DNA of 24,808 nucleotides from an archaeon (GCA_021792315.1 JAJYUX010000014.1:1-24808); one strand, 5' to 3'; positions 13,323 to 21,259 are shown, counted from the stretch's first letter. Program-made: numbers and translations. Notes: generated by a model not told the origin, from the letters alone.

Positions 13323-13410
13323 CAAGCCTGACTGCAAGTACATGATTGTAATTCTGGATTCGAGGCAAAGTCAAGGCTCACCCACGATTCAACTCGAGTT
13401 TCTGTGCCAA

Positions 13411-13420
13411 GTTAATATAA
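13411..13420 (+). promoter_or_regulatory. TATA box of VKOR-family gene
   Basis: GTTAATATAA just upstream of the coding region. The predicted transcript start (about 13440) falls after the TTG at 13428, which makes a later start at 13479 or 13482 more likely. Confidence 0.4.
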
Positions 13421-13427
13421 ACCATTT

Positions 13428-14027
13428 TTGACTTTGGATGTTCATACTCAGAGTCAGAAGACCAAACATAACAAAGATTTGATGATCCATTTGCAAAGAA
13501 GAATCAGCTGGAAGAAATTCTCAGTTCTCATGATAATGTCGGTCATAGGATTGTGGGCTTCCACCATGGTGCTCGTAATCTACAATACTCTTCATCACTC
13601 ACTCCCGGCCTGCACACTTCCATCTTCAGGATCTGGAGGCATAGTTGTTAATTGCGACAAGGTTCTCGGAAGCTCCTACAGTTCGATAGATGGCGTTCCT
13701 CTTGAGGTATTCGCGGTCGTATATTTCATTGTGAATCTTGCCCTAATCTACTTGATTGGTTTTGGGACAGACTCGATATACAAAGCGGCCTTTAAGACGC
13801 TCTTCGTTTGGCGATTCCTCGGCATCTGCATAGTGCCGTACCTCATAGTCGTAGAACTTTTTCTTGTAAAGGCAATTTGTCTCTATTGCACTACGATGCA
13901 CGCGGCAATAATAATCGACTTTATCATAATCAGTTATTTCCTGTATTACAAGAAGAGCCTTCTCAGCTACACATCAATGAAAGTAAATAGCACATTAGAA
14001 GAAAATCGAATTGAGAACGCATCGTAG
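13428..14027 (+). CDS. VKOR-family membrane thiol oxidoreductase
   Basis: Up to 199 residues with four or five membrane helices. VKOR homologues in prokaryotes reoxidise a DsbA-like protein and pass electrons to quinone, driving disulfide formation outside the membrane. The outer-loop pair C62 and C76 (VNCDKVLGSSYSSIDGVPL, including the conserved Ser and Gly-Val-Pro) and the CLYC active-site pair (C151, C154) are both present. No thioredoxin-like partner is fused or adjacent. The coordinates use the first TTG; the TATA position favours TTG 13479 or ATG 13482, which would remove 17 or 18 polar residues. It converges on the MFS gene. Confidence 0.85.
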   Translation: MTLDVHTQSQKTKHNKDLMIHLQRRISWKKFSVLMIMSVIGLWASTMVLVIYNTLHHSLPACTLPSSGSGGIVVNCDKVLGSSYSSIDGVPLEVFAVVYFIVNLALIYLIGFGTDSIYKAAFKTLFVWRFLGICIVPYLIVVELFLVKAICLYCTTMHAAIIIDFIIISYFLYYKKSLLSYTSMKVNSTLEENRIENAS

Positions 14028-14051
14028 AAAGCTAGTCTGGTTCTTTGTTTT

Positions 14052-15257
14052 CTAATTGATCGTGCTGATTTGTTTCCTAAATGGTTCCTTGAACAAATAC
14101 AGGAACGGAAGGAAAACCAAGACTATCGCACCAAGAACAGTCCAGGCGCCGGTATAATTGATTGCCTCCGCTACAAAAGTGAACAATATGGGAACGGCAA
14201 ACGACCCTAGTATCTGAATCGAATTCATCATAGAGATTGATATTGCCTTTTGTTCCACGGCCAGCTCTTCCATTTGGAACGGTGCGGCGTACATCGCCGT
14301 GAAGCTGAAAGACTGCATTATTCCGAGTACCGAAATAAGAACGACTGATTCGTTCAGATTTGAAAACGCGATGAGCGCTGTTCCCATTCCGAAAACGATT
14401 GTCGGATAGATGAGAAAAGACCTCCTGTTCCTGAACCTGTCAGATAGCCATCCTCCAATCAACGCACCGGGAATAGGAGCCATCATTATCAAGGATGTCA
14501 GAAGGCTCGAGGATGCAGGACTGAGAAGATTCACTTTGGTCTCGAATAAGGGAAGAAACTGCGATATGGCAAATGATGCGGACCAGACGCCAATGATGCC
14601 GATGCCTATGAGCCATATCTGTCTGTTCTTCAGCACATCCATCGCCGCAGTGTTGGGTTCCGCTCGAGTAGTCACAAAGTCCTTCTCAGTGTGCTTGATC
14701 GTTACCAAGAGCAAAACAGTAGCACTTACTGCAAGAATCGCACCTGCCAAGAGTCCAACATGCCAATTGTATATCTCGACGATGTAAGCCCAGCCGAGTA
14801 ACGCGACGGCACCCCCGATGTTGAACGCAGAGTTGTAAACTCCTAACGCAAGGCCCTGTCTCTCATTCCGAAATAGCGGAGCGACAATAACTATCGCTGG
14901 CGAGAAGAACATTGCAGCGCCAACGCCCAACAGGAACCTGAGTAGAGTCAAAACAAGGAGAGATGGTGCGAAAGCCCCCAGACCATTCGCCACCGCAATC
15001 GCAGCAAGGCCTCCGAGGACTAGCAGCTTTGCATTCCATCTGGCTGCGGCGTACGATGCCGGAATCTGGAATAGGCCCGCCCCAGCCAAGAATGCGCTCT
15101 CAAGCACACCCAGACCTTGAAGACTAGCGTGGAAACTGGATTCCACCTGGTACAATCCAGGCGAAAGTGTGTACCAATTCAGAGAGTAGATGGCGCGCGC
15201 GATCGATATTGCTGCAAGAGCAGTTATCTTATACCTTGCAGAGAATGTTTTGACCAC
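14052..15257 (-). CDS. Major facilitator superfamily transporter
   Basis: A 401-residue protein with about twelve membrane helices in two halves. The second half has GGWLSDRFRNRR, the MFS motif A loop; the first has its weaker counterpart near ASYAAARW. The central loop (about 190-215) is polar. The general look is of the anion/organic acid or drug-type MFS branches, and the substrate cannot be named. The start is a GTG at 15257. A TATA-like AGATAAAAG on the minus strand near 15310-15318 would give a leader of about 30 bases. The 242-base gap to the next gene holds only this promoter and that of the 15500 gene. Confidence 0.85.
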   Translation of the reverse strand: MVKTFSARYKITALAAISIARAIYSLNWYTLSPGLYQVESSFHASLQGLGVLESAFLAGAGLFQIPASYAAARWNAKLLVLGGLAAIAVANGLGAFAPSLLVLTLLRFLLGVGAAMFFSPAIVIVAPLFRNERQGLALGVYNSAFNIGGAVALLGWAYIVEIYNWHVGLLAGAILAVSATVLLLVTIKHTEKDFVTTRAEPNTAAMDVLKNRQIWLIGIGIIGVWSASFAISQFLPLFETKVNLLSPASSSLLTSLIMMAPIPGALIGGWLSDRFRNRRSFLIYPTIVFGMGTALIAFSNLNESVVLISVLGIMQSFSFTAMYAAPFQMEELAVEQKAISISMMNSIQILGSFAVPILFTFVAEAINYTGAWTVLGAIVLVFLPFLYLFKEPFRKQISTIN

Positions 15258-15499
15258 GAAAGCTAACCCTTCTAAGGAAACTCTTTACGTGAAAGGAGGT
15301 CCAAAGTTGACTTTTATCTCTAATGGCTTCATTAGGCGAAGGGTGCCGTTCCACTAACCCGACATGAGGCACTAGCTGATCATACTCCAAGCGAGGCTTG
15401 CGGAGTAGCAATAGATGGCGAGAATAAGTGGATAACCCTGATTCAAAATGCAAGCATAAATCAGAGCGATGAGAGAAATCTGAGGGATGTCTTCCAACT

Positions 15500-15757
15500 T
15501 TGAAAGGAAGTTGCATAGCTCTCTCAATACTGTTTATAATGATTCTAGGTGAAGCTTTTTGGTACTTCTTTTCTGTAATTGCCCTGTCAGACGATGATAA
15601 TCCTTCATTTTTTCAACAAACAATCTCAAGTTTCTACAGTTGGACGGAAGTAATCCTTGTCTTGGCTTTGATTTGCATCTTTCTCCTCCTTCGTGAAAGG
15701 AGTCATAAGCCGACTATTGACAAGGCTAGTTCCCCAGCACAATCAACAGAACGGTAA
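15500..15757 (+). CDS. Small two-helix membrane protein, unrecognised
   Basis: 85 residues from a TTG. There are two hydrophobic stretches (about residues 5-28 and 48-65) separated by a polar loop (SDDDNPSFFQQ), then a polar basic tail. TATA-like GCATAAATC at about 15450-15458 lies upstream. I recognise no family. It could be real because the topology and a promoter are both sensible, but the TTG start and short length leave doubt. Confidence 0.5.
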   Translation: MKGSCIALSILFIMILGEAFWYFFSVIALSDDDNPSFFQQTISSFYSWTEVILVLALICIFLLLRERSHKPTIDKASSPAQSTER

Positions 15758-15814
15758 CACGAACACGAATTTCTCTTATCAATCGAAGACTTAACAGAAC
15801 CTGGCGACGTGATG

Positions 15815-15824
15815 CTTTAATTTG
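15815..15824 (+). promoter_or_regulatory. TATA box and nearby inverted repeat before the 15913 gene
   Basis: CTTTAATTTG would place the start near 15846, leaving a leader of about 65 bases. An inverted repeat CAATGT-N6-ACATTG (15848-15865) covers that start and could be an operator or a leader hairpin. Confidence 0.4.
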
Positions 15825-15912
15825 AGAAGGGAATCGGCGTGTTAGGTCAATGTATTTTGACATTGTGCTAGATGTTAAGTTGAGCTCCCCTTGAGGCCAA
15901 CAGGTAAGTAAG

Positions 15913-16434
15913 ATGGGAATAGAATCACTTCTGCTCCCCGGCGGCCTTGTGCTCGTCGTCGTACTCTTCTGGACGGCACTTTACAAAGGAATCTCATCCA
16001 GACAGGCACCCACCGCGCCTCAGTCACCACCAATCATGTCGCAACAAACCGCGGCACCATCACCATTGGTTGAGAAAACAGAGCCCATTCAGGAAGCTCC
16101 TACAACGCAGCCGGTGTTGACATCGGCCGTTGCGAGTGCACCGATTGGAGAAGCTCCGCCACCTTTCGAGGAACCTCAAGCAACCTTTGGCAGCACGCCC
16201 GTATCATCTACGGCGATTCCGACAGACATCACAGCTGTAACCAACATCTCAAATCCGGTCGAGAATGCAGGACCAGTACTCGTCATTGCAAAACCAAAAA
16301 GGGCGAGGCGCGCGACGAAGAGACTCCCAACAAATGGGACTCCAAGACGCAAACGAAGCGCTCAAACGATGCCAGAGTTAACGGCACCAGAATCAATCGC
16401 ACCATCTGGGCAGCAGAATCAAGACAGCCAGTAA
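15913..16434 (+). CDS. Membrane-anchored Pro/Ala-rich protein with basic tail, unrecognised
   Basis: 173 residues. One N-terminal membrane helix (LLLPGGLVLVVVLFWTALY, residues 6-24) is followed by a long low-complexity segment rich in Pro, Ala, Thr and Ser (about 30-120). A cluster of basic residues follows, KPKRARRATKRL and RRKR (about 128-148), and then a polar end. Most of the protein should be disordered. AGGT lies 8 bases before the ATG, so the start is well supported. I know no family match. The basic tail could bind nucleic acid or acidic surfaces from the membrane. A hairpin terminator follows. Confidence 0.7.
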   Translation: MGIESLLLPGGLVLVVVLFWTALYKGISSRQAPTAPQSPPIMSQQTAAPSPLVEKTEPIQEAPTTQPVLTSAVASAPIGEAPPPFEEPQATFGSTPVSSTAIPTDITAVTNISNPVENAGPVLVIAKPKRARRATKRLPTNGTPRRKRSAQTMPELTAPESIAPSGQQNQDSQ

Positions 16435-16438
16435 GACA

Positions 16439-16483
16439 AGTCAAAGAGGCTATAGCTTCTTTGATTCCCTCCTATTTTTATCC
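16439..16483. terminator. Strong hairpin and T-rich tract between convergent genes
   Basis: TCAAAGA (16441-16447) pairs with TCTTTGA (16458-16464), and the inner bases GGCT and AGCT extend the stem to about 11 bp with a 2-base loop. A T-rich tract (CCTATTTTTATCC) follows on the plus strand. It separates the 15913 gene from the convergent tiaS. Confidence 0.6.
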
Positions 16484-17824
16484 AATCCAACCCTGAATTA
16501 ACTTTACAGGTTTCGCCAATCGTTTTCCAGCGAATTCTATTCTTTGGTCCGGTTTCGTCAAGTGCCTTTGCGCCTTGATTGGCGGAGAGTATGTTCTTTC
16601 CGTCTCGAGTTTCCTTGGAAGCTCCACTCTCATTTTCTGCAATACACTGATTATGTTGCGGCATTTTCTGCAACGCAGTCCTTGAAGACGACCCATGGAA
16701 CTCATGGAAGCTCCACATTTTGGGCATGAAGGGTTCTTGTATTGGATCTTCTTTGCCAACTTGATTGGTCTGAAATATTCGAGATTCAGTATCTTCGGAT
16801 GCAACGCCGTGGATTTCCTGATTCCGCCTCCGGCCTCGATGATGTCGCCCTGTGCTAGTTGCTTTGCATGATTCCTGAATGAAGCAGTGGGTTCGTAGCA
16901 GGCGCATGGAATCGCACCTTCCTCATTTTCTATTTCAAAGTAAACATGGCCCCCCACTTCAGTTCTAGGATTTGATTTCACCATTCCGATGACTTTTCCT
17001 GAGAGATACGCCTTTGGCTTGTCGAGTGTGAGCGTCTGCCCTAGATGCTCGCCAGTACCTTGATTTGATCTAAAAATCATCCATCCTCTCAAATTCTGAA
17101 TGGGCAACAGCATATTGAAGGCGGTCTTCGTCGCTTGAGCTGTTTCTCCTCTTATTCCGCACAAGACAGGATCAGGCCCGTGTGGCGAGATCATGATCCT
17201 GTCATGCACAGGATCGTAGTTGCTGAAAGTCGCTGGTGAAGTCAGTTTGTTCATCAGCATCACTTTCGATGCCTCAATTAATCTCGGTTCCTTGACTTCC
17301 CTTCTGTAGGCGATGATCTCAAAGGTGTGGTCGTGCAACAACATATTCCCGACGGCTGCTAGCGCACCGACCAAACCCTGACCTGAGCGAAGGGAAAATG
17401 AGTTCAAGGAATTGTCTGAGATAATTTCTCGGGCTTCGTGCAATCCCAAGACAGACCAGAGTGCTCTTCTGGAGAAATCCTGAATTTCTTCGGGAACGCT
17501 TTCACCATGGAGAATTACAAGTCCAGAATTCGCTCTCGGACTCGTTGCCAATCTCTTGATGTACCTCTTGCAGATATTGAACAACTCTTCCTTCGGAATC
17601 TTGCTCTCGATTCTGAGACATAGAGCTGCGTTACCCCTAGTCTTCCAAGGGATATTCGGATTGAGTCTGATTAGGTTCGGATAATCCAAGAGACGAGTTT
17701 GGTTGTCGGCAAGTAGTTCCTTCGTGAGCATGTAGCATAGGAAGGTTGTGCACATTCCTTCGCTCGAGTCAGTGTCGTCGAATCCAATATGATAAGTAGA
17801 ATAATCAGACGTATTCGGCCACAC
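16478..17824 (-). CDS. tiaS: tRNA(Ile2) 2-agmatinylcytidine synthetase
   Basis: A 448-residue protein of full TiaS length. TiaS uses ATP and agmatine to modify C34 of tRNA-Ile2 so that it reads AUA, an archaea-only step. HIGFDDTDSSEGMCTTF (residues 12-28) is the hallmark N-terminal motif. GQGLVGALAAVG and PHGPDPVLCGIRGE follow in the catalytic and ferredoxin-like domains, an OB-fold runs around 270-350, and a zinc ribbon has CPKCG (about 368-372) and CRKC (about 386-389). The GTG start directly follows a TATA box at the distance expected for a leaderless transcript. It is monocistronic here. Confidence 0.95.
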   Translation of the reverse strand: MWPNTSDYSTYHIGFDDTDSSEGMCTTFLCYMLTKELLADNQTRLLDYPNLIRLNPNIPWKTRGNAALCLRIESKIPKEELFNICKRYIKRLATSPRANSGLVILHGESVPEEIQDFSRRALWSVLGLHEAREIISDNSLNSFSLRSGQGLVGALAAVGNMLLHDHTFEIIAYRREVKEPRLIEASKVMLMNKLTSPATFSNYDPVHDRIMISPHGPDPVLCGIRGETAQATKTAFNMLLPIQNLRGWMIFRSNQGTGEHLGQTLTLDKPKAYLSGKVIGMVKSNPRTEVGGHVYFEIENEEGAIPCACYEPTASFRNHAKQLAQGDIIEAGGGIRKSTALHPKILNLEYFRPIKLAKKIQYKNPSCPKCGASMSSMGRLQGLRCRKCRNIISVLQKMRVELPRKLETERTYSPPIKAQRHLTKPDQRIEFAGKRLAKPVKLIQGWIG

Positions 17825-17846
17825 TGGGAAACGGAGAGTAGCCTAG

Positions 17847-17855
17847 CAATAAAAG
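17847..17855 (-). promoter_or_regulatory. TATA box of tiaS
   Basis: CTTTTATTG on the minus strand, about 31 bases before the GTG at 17824, consistent with a leaderless transcript. Confidence 0.45.
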
Positions 17856-17871
17856 TGATATCTGTTCGAGT

Positions 17872-18120
17872 CTAAGATTCTACGACTATCATGGTAAGCG
17901 TGGATCTGACCTTTTCGAGCCGCCTAATTTTCCAAGTAATGGTTTCTTTGACCTTCTCCATTGTGTCAGCTTCGATCTTCGCGACAATGTCATAGACTCC
18001 ATATACCACGTATACTTCTTTCACGTGTTCTATGCTTTTCAGTTCGCGAACCAGTTCTTCTTCTGCGCCGAGATCGGCATTTATCAACACGAATGCCATC
18101 GGCAAATGTTGGGAGCTCAC
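17872..18120 (-). CDS. Stand-alone Lrp/AsnC ligand-binding (RAM) domain protein
   Basis: 82 residues that match only the C-terminal effector domain of Lrp/AsnC regulators: MAFVLINADLGAEEELVREL, VKEVYVVYGVYDIVAKIEA and a last strand STLTMIVVES give the beta-alpha-beta-beta-alpha-beta RAM fold. The DNA-binding helix-turn-helix is absent; the frame before it is short. Such single-domain proteins form dimers or octamers and may bind amino acids or pair with full Lrp proteins. The GTG at 18120 is about 30 bases after a TATA-like ATTTAATAAG (18150 to 18141), so it is probably leaderless; an ATG at 18099 is the alternative start. Confidence 0.85.
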   Translation of the reverse strand: MSSQHLPMAFVLINADLGAEEELVRELKSIEHVKEVYVVYGVYDIVAKIEADTMEKVKETITWKIRRLEKVRSTLTMIVVES

Positions 18121-18140
18121 GAAACATTATTTCTTCATCT

Positions 18141-18195
18141 CTTATTAAATAGGTTTTCGATAGTTTGCCTTGCCGCAGTGATCTTTTCTAATTTG
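18141..18195. promoter_or_regulatory. Divergent promoters of RAM protein and tsr3
   Basis: The minus-strand box ATTTAATAAG (18150-18141) serves the RAM gene, and the plus-strand TTTCTAATTTG (18185-18195) serves tsr3. Both boxes are 26-30 bases before their GTG starts. The island element is absent at both. Confidence 0.4.
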
Positions 18196-18210
18196 TCATT
18201 CAGAAGAGAA

Positions 18211-18780
18211 GTGAGTCCGCTGAGAATTGAATCTCACCATACTAAGTCAGACGATCTGGGAAATCCTCGTGTATACACCATAGAACTTCACCAAGACGAT
18301 CCTGCAAAATGCACGTCGGCAAAAATGAGAAAACTAGGTCTTGCGAGTAAAATCACCCCCCAAAGAATATCACGTTATGCCATTGTTCTCAACCCATTTG
18401 CCCAAGTCACTTTGCGTGGGTCAGATCGCGATACCGCCCTAACAGGAGGCCTAGTCGTGATAGACTGCTCGTGGGTAACTGCTTCGCACACTTTCGAGAG
18501 GCGATACCGTGGAAATCAAAGAAGACTTCCCGCATTAATGGCAGGCAACCCCACAAACTACTCAAAACTCGGGAACTTGAGTTCGCTCGAGGCGGCTGCT
18601 GGTGCTCTCTACATAATGAATTTCTTTGACCTTGCTCGAAAATTGTTGAACGCGTACAAATGGGGAGATACTTTCCTTTCACTGAATCAGGAAGTGCTTG
18701 ACGAATACTCGTCGGCCAAAGATGAAGATGACATAGCACATATAGAAGAATCGTACTTCCCTACTCGCACCAGAATGTAA
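18211..18780 (+). CDS. tsr3: 16S/18S rRNA aminocarboxypropyltransferase Tsr3
   Basis: A 189-residue protein from the GTG at 18211. The open frame extends upstream to 18025 but there overlaps the RAM gene and does not look like Tsr3. The GTG lies about 26 bases after a TATA box, as for a leaderless message. Tsr3 transfers the aminocarboxypropyl group of S-adenosylmethionine to a helix-31 small-subunit rRNA uridine that is already N1-methylated. Visible motifs: IELHQDDPAKCTSAKM, VVIDCSWV, RRLPALMAGNPTNY, LSSLEAAAGALYIM and FDLARKLLNAYKWGDTFLSLN. An in-frame TTG at 18193 is a possible alternative start. The RNase P RNA gene lies just downstream on the same strand. Confidence 0.9.
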   Translation: MSPLRIESHHTKSDDLGNPRVYTIELHQDDPAKCTSAKMRKLGLASKITPQRISRYAIVLNPFAQVTLRGSDRDTALTGGLVVIDCSWVTASHTFERRYRGNQRRLPALMAGNPTNYSKLGNLSSLEAAAGALYIMNFFDLARKLLNAYKWGDTFLSLNQEVLDEYSSAKDEDDIAHIEESYFPTRTRM

Positions 18781-18798
18781 GGGAACGGTGCCGCAACT

Positions 18799-18807
18799 CT
18801 TAATTTG
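18799..18807 (+). promoter_or_regulatory. TATA box of RNase P RNA gene
   Basis: CTTAATTTG about 28 bases before the predicted RNA 5' end, inside the short gap after the tsr3 stop. Confidence 0.45.
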
Positions 18808-18828
18808 AGTGCGCACCTTACCTATCTC

Positions 18829-19120
18829 GGCACGAGCAAGTGAGCGGGTCTCGGAGAGCTTCTGAGGAAACTCCTCTGTCCACGCGGAAAGTCACGGCGT
18901 CGAGAGACGCAATCAGAGATGGTTGGCTCCAAAACAGAAACGATATCCAATCCAGATCATACAAGGAGGCAGCAATGCTGAGGTTCCTGGTGCGGAATGA
19001 AACGGTTGTCCCGTGAGGACCAAGGCCAAACAGGGAACGATGAGCTCCGCAAGAGTCCCAGGTAGGCCGCATAGCTGAATCCCGCCTAAAACAGAAAGAG
19101 GGTTACGGCTTGCACGTGCC
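18829..19120 (+). ncRNA. rnpB: Archaeal RNase P RNA
   Basis: About 292 bases with no coding frame and the conserved RNase P core in order: GAGGAAACTCCTC near 18868 (archaeal form of CR-I), AAGGCCAAACAGGGAACGAT (CR-IV region) with CCCAGGTAGGCCGC, and ACAGAAAGAGGGTTACGG near the 3' end (CR-V). The ends pair as helix P1: GGCACGAGCAAG at 18829 with CTTGCACGTGCC ending at 19120, with one mismatch. This ribozyme removes the 5' leader of precursor tRNAs. End positions are taken from P1 and may be off by a few bases. A TATA box lies upstream, and a T-rich tail (TCTTCATTTTCG) follows. Confidence 0.92.
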
Positions 19121-19144
19121 TCTTCATTTTCGCCTCAGGGGTTT

Positions 19145-19981
19145 CTAACTAACGTTCACGCCATTCAATAGGTAATAGAATACAGTGAATATTGCTCCCA
19201 GCACGAGCGCGACTGCACCCAAGGCAATATCAAGTTTCCAAATGCTCTTAGTTTTTGCGAATTTCAACAAGTAGGAGATTGTCACAAGGCCGATCAAGAG
19301 AGCGGAAACTATCGCAACAATCAATCCGAGCCATGAGACAGCCTGAATATCGGCATTAATCTCGTGACGACTGAATAAGAGACTGACACCGAAAGCACCA
19401 AGCGACGCGGGGATATATGCCAAGTATGATAATCTGAAAGCTTGATCCTGCTTCACTCCCATCACCAGCATTGTTGAGACTGTCATTCCAGACCTGCTGA
19501 CTCCTGGCAATGCCGCTATCCCCTGAGCAATGCCGATAATAATATAGTGCTTTAATTTCATTTGATCAAGACCACCTATCTTCGGAAGAGCTCGCGAGTA
19601 TCTTATGTAAAATCCGATCGCGATCAAGACAAGTCCGAGAATGATCATTGGAACTCCAATGAACGGTGATGTGTGTTGAAGAAAGGTGTCAGTGATATAG
19701 TACAAGGGTGCACCGATTACTGCTGTGAAGAGTGTCACAACAAACAGGTACACGAATAGTTTTTTGTCGTGAAATAGCGCCACAATATCCCTTCGGAAAT
19801 AAGCAATTGCGGACCCCAGAGAACCGATTTCCAAGAATAATCCGAAAGCATACCCAGCAGCTATCGGGAGCCCGAAGAGGACGTATGAACCGAAGAGTAC
19901 CTGCGTCTTGCTACTAATCGGTAACCACTCGGAGATACCCTGAATCAAGCCCAATAGAACTGAGAAAAATAGAATGTTCAA
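19145..19981 (-). CDS. uppP: Undecaprenyl-diphosphatase (UppP/BacA) family protein
   Basis: A 278-residue membrane protein with about eight helices. QGISEWLPISSKTQ (14-27) and the LPGVSRSGMTVSTM stretch in the middle (about 157-170) are the two catalytic motifs of the UppP family, which dephosphorylates polyprenyl diphosphate carriers. The usual S-x-x-H of the first motif is S-S-K-T-Q here, so the His is missing. Archaea would use this on their dolichol-like carrier for glycan synthesis. The start is a TTG at 19981; a minus-strand TATA-like CATTAAAAGG lies at 20039-20030. It is divergent from the SRPBCC gene. Confidence 0.88.
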   Translation of the reverse strand: MNILFFSVLLGLIQGISEWLPISSKTQVLFGSYVLFGLPIAAGYAFGLFLEIGSLGSAIAYFRRDIVALFHDKKLFVYLFVVTLFTAVIGAPLYYITDTFLQHTSPFIGVPMIILGLVLIAIGFYIRYSRALPKIGGLDQMKLKHYIIIGIAQGIAALPGVSRSGMTVSTMLVMGVKQDQAFRLSYLAYIPASLGAFGVSLLFSRHEINADIQAVSWLGLIVAIVSALLIGLVTISYLLKFAKTKSIWKLDIALGAVALVLGAIFTVFYYLLNGVNVS

Positions 19982-20066
19982 CGGAATAACGGCCTCATCA
20001 GCACGGAGCTTTCATTGAAATCTCGTTTGCCTTTTAATGATATGCGATTGCTGCTACATCTACAAG

Positions 20067-20076
20067 CATAAATAAT
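20067..20076 (+). promoter_or_regulatory. TATA box of SRPBCC gene
   Basis: GCATAAATAA lies about 30 bases before the ATG at 20100 and supports that start over the in-frame TTG at 20082. Confidence 0.45.
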
Positions 20077-20099
20077 CCGAGTTGAGGTCGGGAATCACA

Positions 20100-20603
20100 A
20101 TGTCCAAAGTATCTCGCTCCGTGAACATTTCTGCTCCTGTTGAGAGAGTTTTCCAGTATTATGCAAGACCTGAACACATCGCGAAGACCTTCCCGGAAGA
20201 CGTGAAGATGAAGGTGATTCCGATAGACATCAAAGAAGGTTTCGGCATAGGCACAGTCTTCAGAATTGAAGGTGAGTTTGGCGGAAGACCACTCGCGTGG
20301 GACATGGAGACCGTTGCCTATGAGAACAACAAGGTAATCCAAGTCAAGGCGATTAACGGGCCGTTCAAGAAGAACATTATATCCGTGTACTTTGAGACTC
20401 TACCCAAATCTGAGACAAAGCTCACCTTTGAAGCTGATTATGATCTAGGTTACGGCATAATCGGCAAGGCGATTGACTCCTTAAGGTTAAAGAAGGAGAT
20501 TGAGACGGGAATCGAACGAAGTTGTGCCTCGGTGAAGAAGTTCATCGAGTCAGGCAAATCATCTGGTCAGATGGTTTCTGCGGTAAAGGTGGATGCCGCC
20601 TAA
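20100..20603 (+). CDS. SRPBCC (START/Bet v1-like) superfamily protein
   Basis: A 167-residue protein with the helix-grip pattern: VSRSVNISAPVERVFQYYA at the N-terminus, the WDMETVAYENNKVIQVKAI strands in the middle, LTFEADYDLGYG, and a long C-terminal helix (IETGIERSCASVKKFIES). The family binds hydrophobic ligands in a deep pocket, and members include polyketide cyclases and CoxG-like proteins. No catalytic residues can be assigned. There is no signal peptide, so it is cytoplasmic. The gene ends at a perfect hairpin shared with the convergent DUF998 gene. Confidence 0.82.
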   Translation: MSKVSRSVNISAPVERVFQYYARPEHIAKTFPEDVKMKVIPIDIKEGFGIGTVFRIEGEFGGRPLAWDMETVAYENNKVIQVKAINGPFKKNIISVYFETLPKSETKLTFEADYDLGYGIIGKAIDSLRLKKEIETGIERSCASVKKFIESGKSSGQMVSAVKVDAA

Positions 20604-20624
20604 CTCCGGCAATTTTGCAACTTC

Positions 20625-20650
20625 CTCACTTAGGACGGATGCTAAGTGAG
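20625..20650. terminator. Perfect 9-bp hairpin between convergent genes
   Basis: CTCACTTAG (20625-20633), loop of 8 bases, CTAAGTGAG (20642-20650). It lies between the SRPBCC stop (20603) and the DUF998 stop (20675) and is likely to act on both strands. Confidence 0.5.
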
Positions 20651-20674
20651 AACTCTGGGCATGTCTGATTGATT

Positions 20675-21259
20675 CTACGCCAGCAAATTTCCAGCGAAAG
20701 CTAGCCCCCAAAAGAGAACTGGGAACGTGATCATCCTTTCCATACCGCCCTCTCCTAGTCCGAGATACACATCAGACCCATATAGCACAAGGGCAGCAAG
20801 AGTGATTACGCCCATTGCCAAAGAGAAATAGCGAAGTGTTGTGCGAAGAAATCTGGATGAGTAAATTGCGGCGAGTCCTCCAAAAAAGAACGCAATGAAT
20901 GATACCAAAGTGTGTACACTCCCTGTCGTTTCCGTGAATGCGCCTACACCGATCGCGCCTAGCCCGGACAGGAATAAGAAGCTACAAAAAATCTTGCTCT
21001 TTCCGTCGCGAAATAGGAAATATGAGCCGAGCATAATGAATGCTCCTAGTAAAACGACCGAGGAATTGAATATCAGAGAACTCGGCTGAACAAACACACA
21101 AGCATTGGAATGGCAGGTCGCTCCCAAGTCACTTATCGTATTCAGAGAAATGCTATAATCTGGATAGAGGACCTCCGCGAGATTCAGAAAAACCAAGAAT
21201 TGTGCAGAACCTATGAGCAAAAGAGATGCTCCTATCATCTGATTGAACTTCATTTGCAT
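20675..21259 (-). CDS. DUF998-family membrane protein
   Basis: A 194-residue protein with six hydrophobic segments. YPDYSISLNTISDLGATC near residues 32-49, followed by SLIFNSSVVLLGAFIMLGSY and LGAIGVGAFTETTG, is the DUF998 pattern. Function is unknown for the family. Two cysteines (about 49 and 54) face the outer loop. The last residues are hydrophobic with no tail. It is downstream of SRP19 on the same strand with a 46-base gap, so it may be read through from that operon. Confidence 0.82.
   Translation of the reverse strand: MQMKFNQMIGASLLLIGSAQFLVFLNLAEVLYPDYSISLNTISDLGATCHSNACVFVQPSSLIFNSSVVLLGAFIMLGSYFLFRDGKSKIFCSFLFLSGLGAIGVGAFTETTGSVHTLVSFIAFFFGGLAAIYSSRFLRTTLRYFSLAMGVITLAALVLYGSDVYLGLGEGGMERMITFPVLFWGLAFAGNLLA

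Noticed and set aside
15430..15499. Possible C/D-box guide RNA (GATGA and CTGA motifs)
   Set aside because: The boxes are imperfect and the box order and spacing do not give a convincing D/D' guide.
16419..16907. 162-codon minus-strand frame inside tiaS
   Set aside because: It is a frame-shifted shadow of the TiaS coding sequence, and its residues show no domain pattern.
17847..17877. TTAGACTCG upstream of the tiaS TATA box
   Set aside because: It matches the element at 7 of 9 positions, but the spacing is about 11 bases instead of 9, so it is treated as chance.
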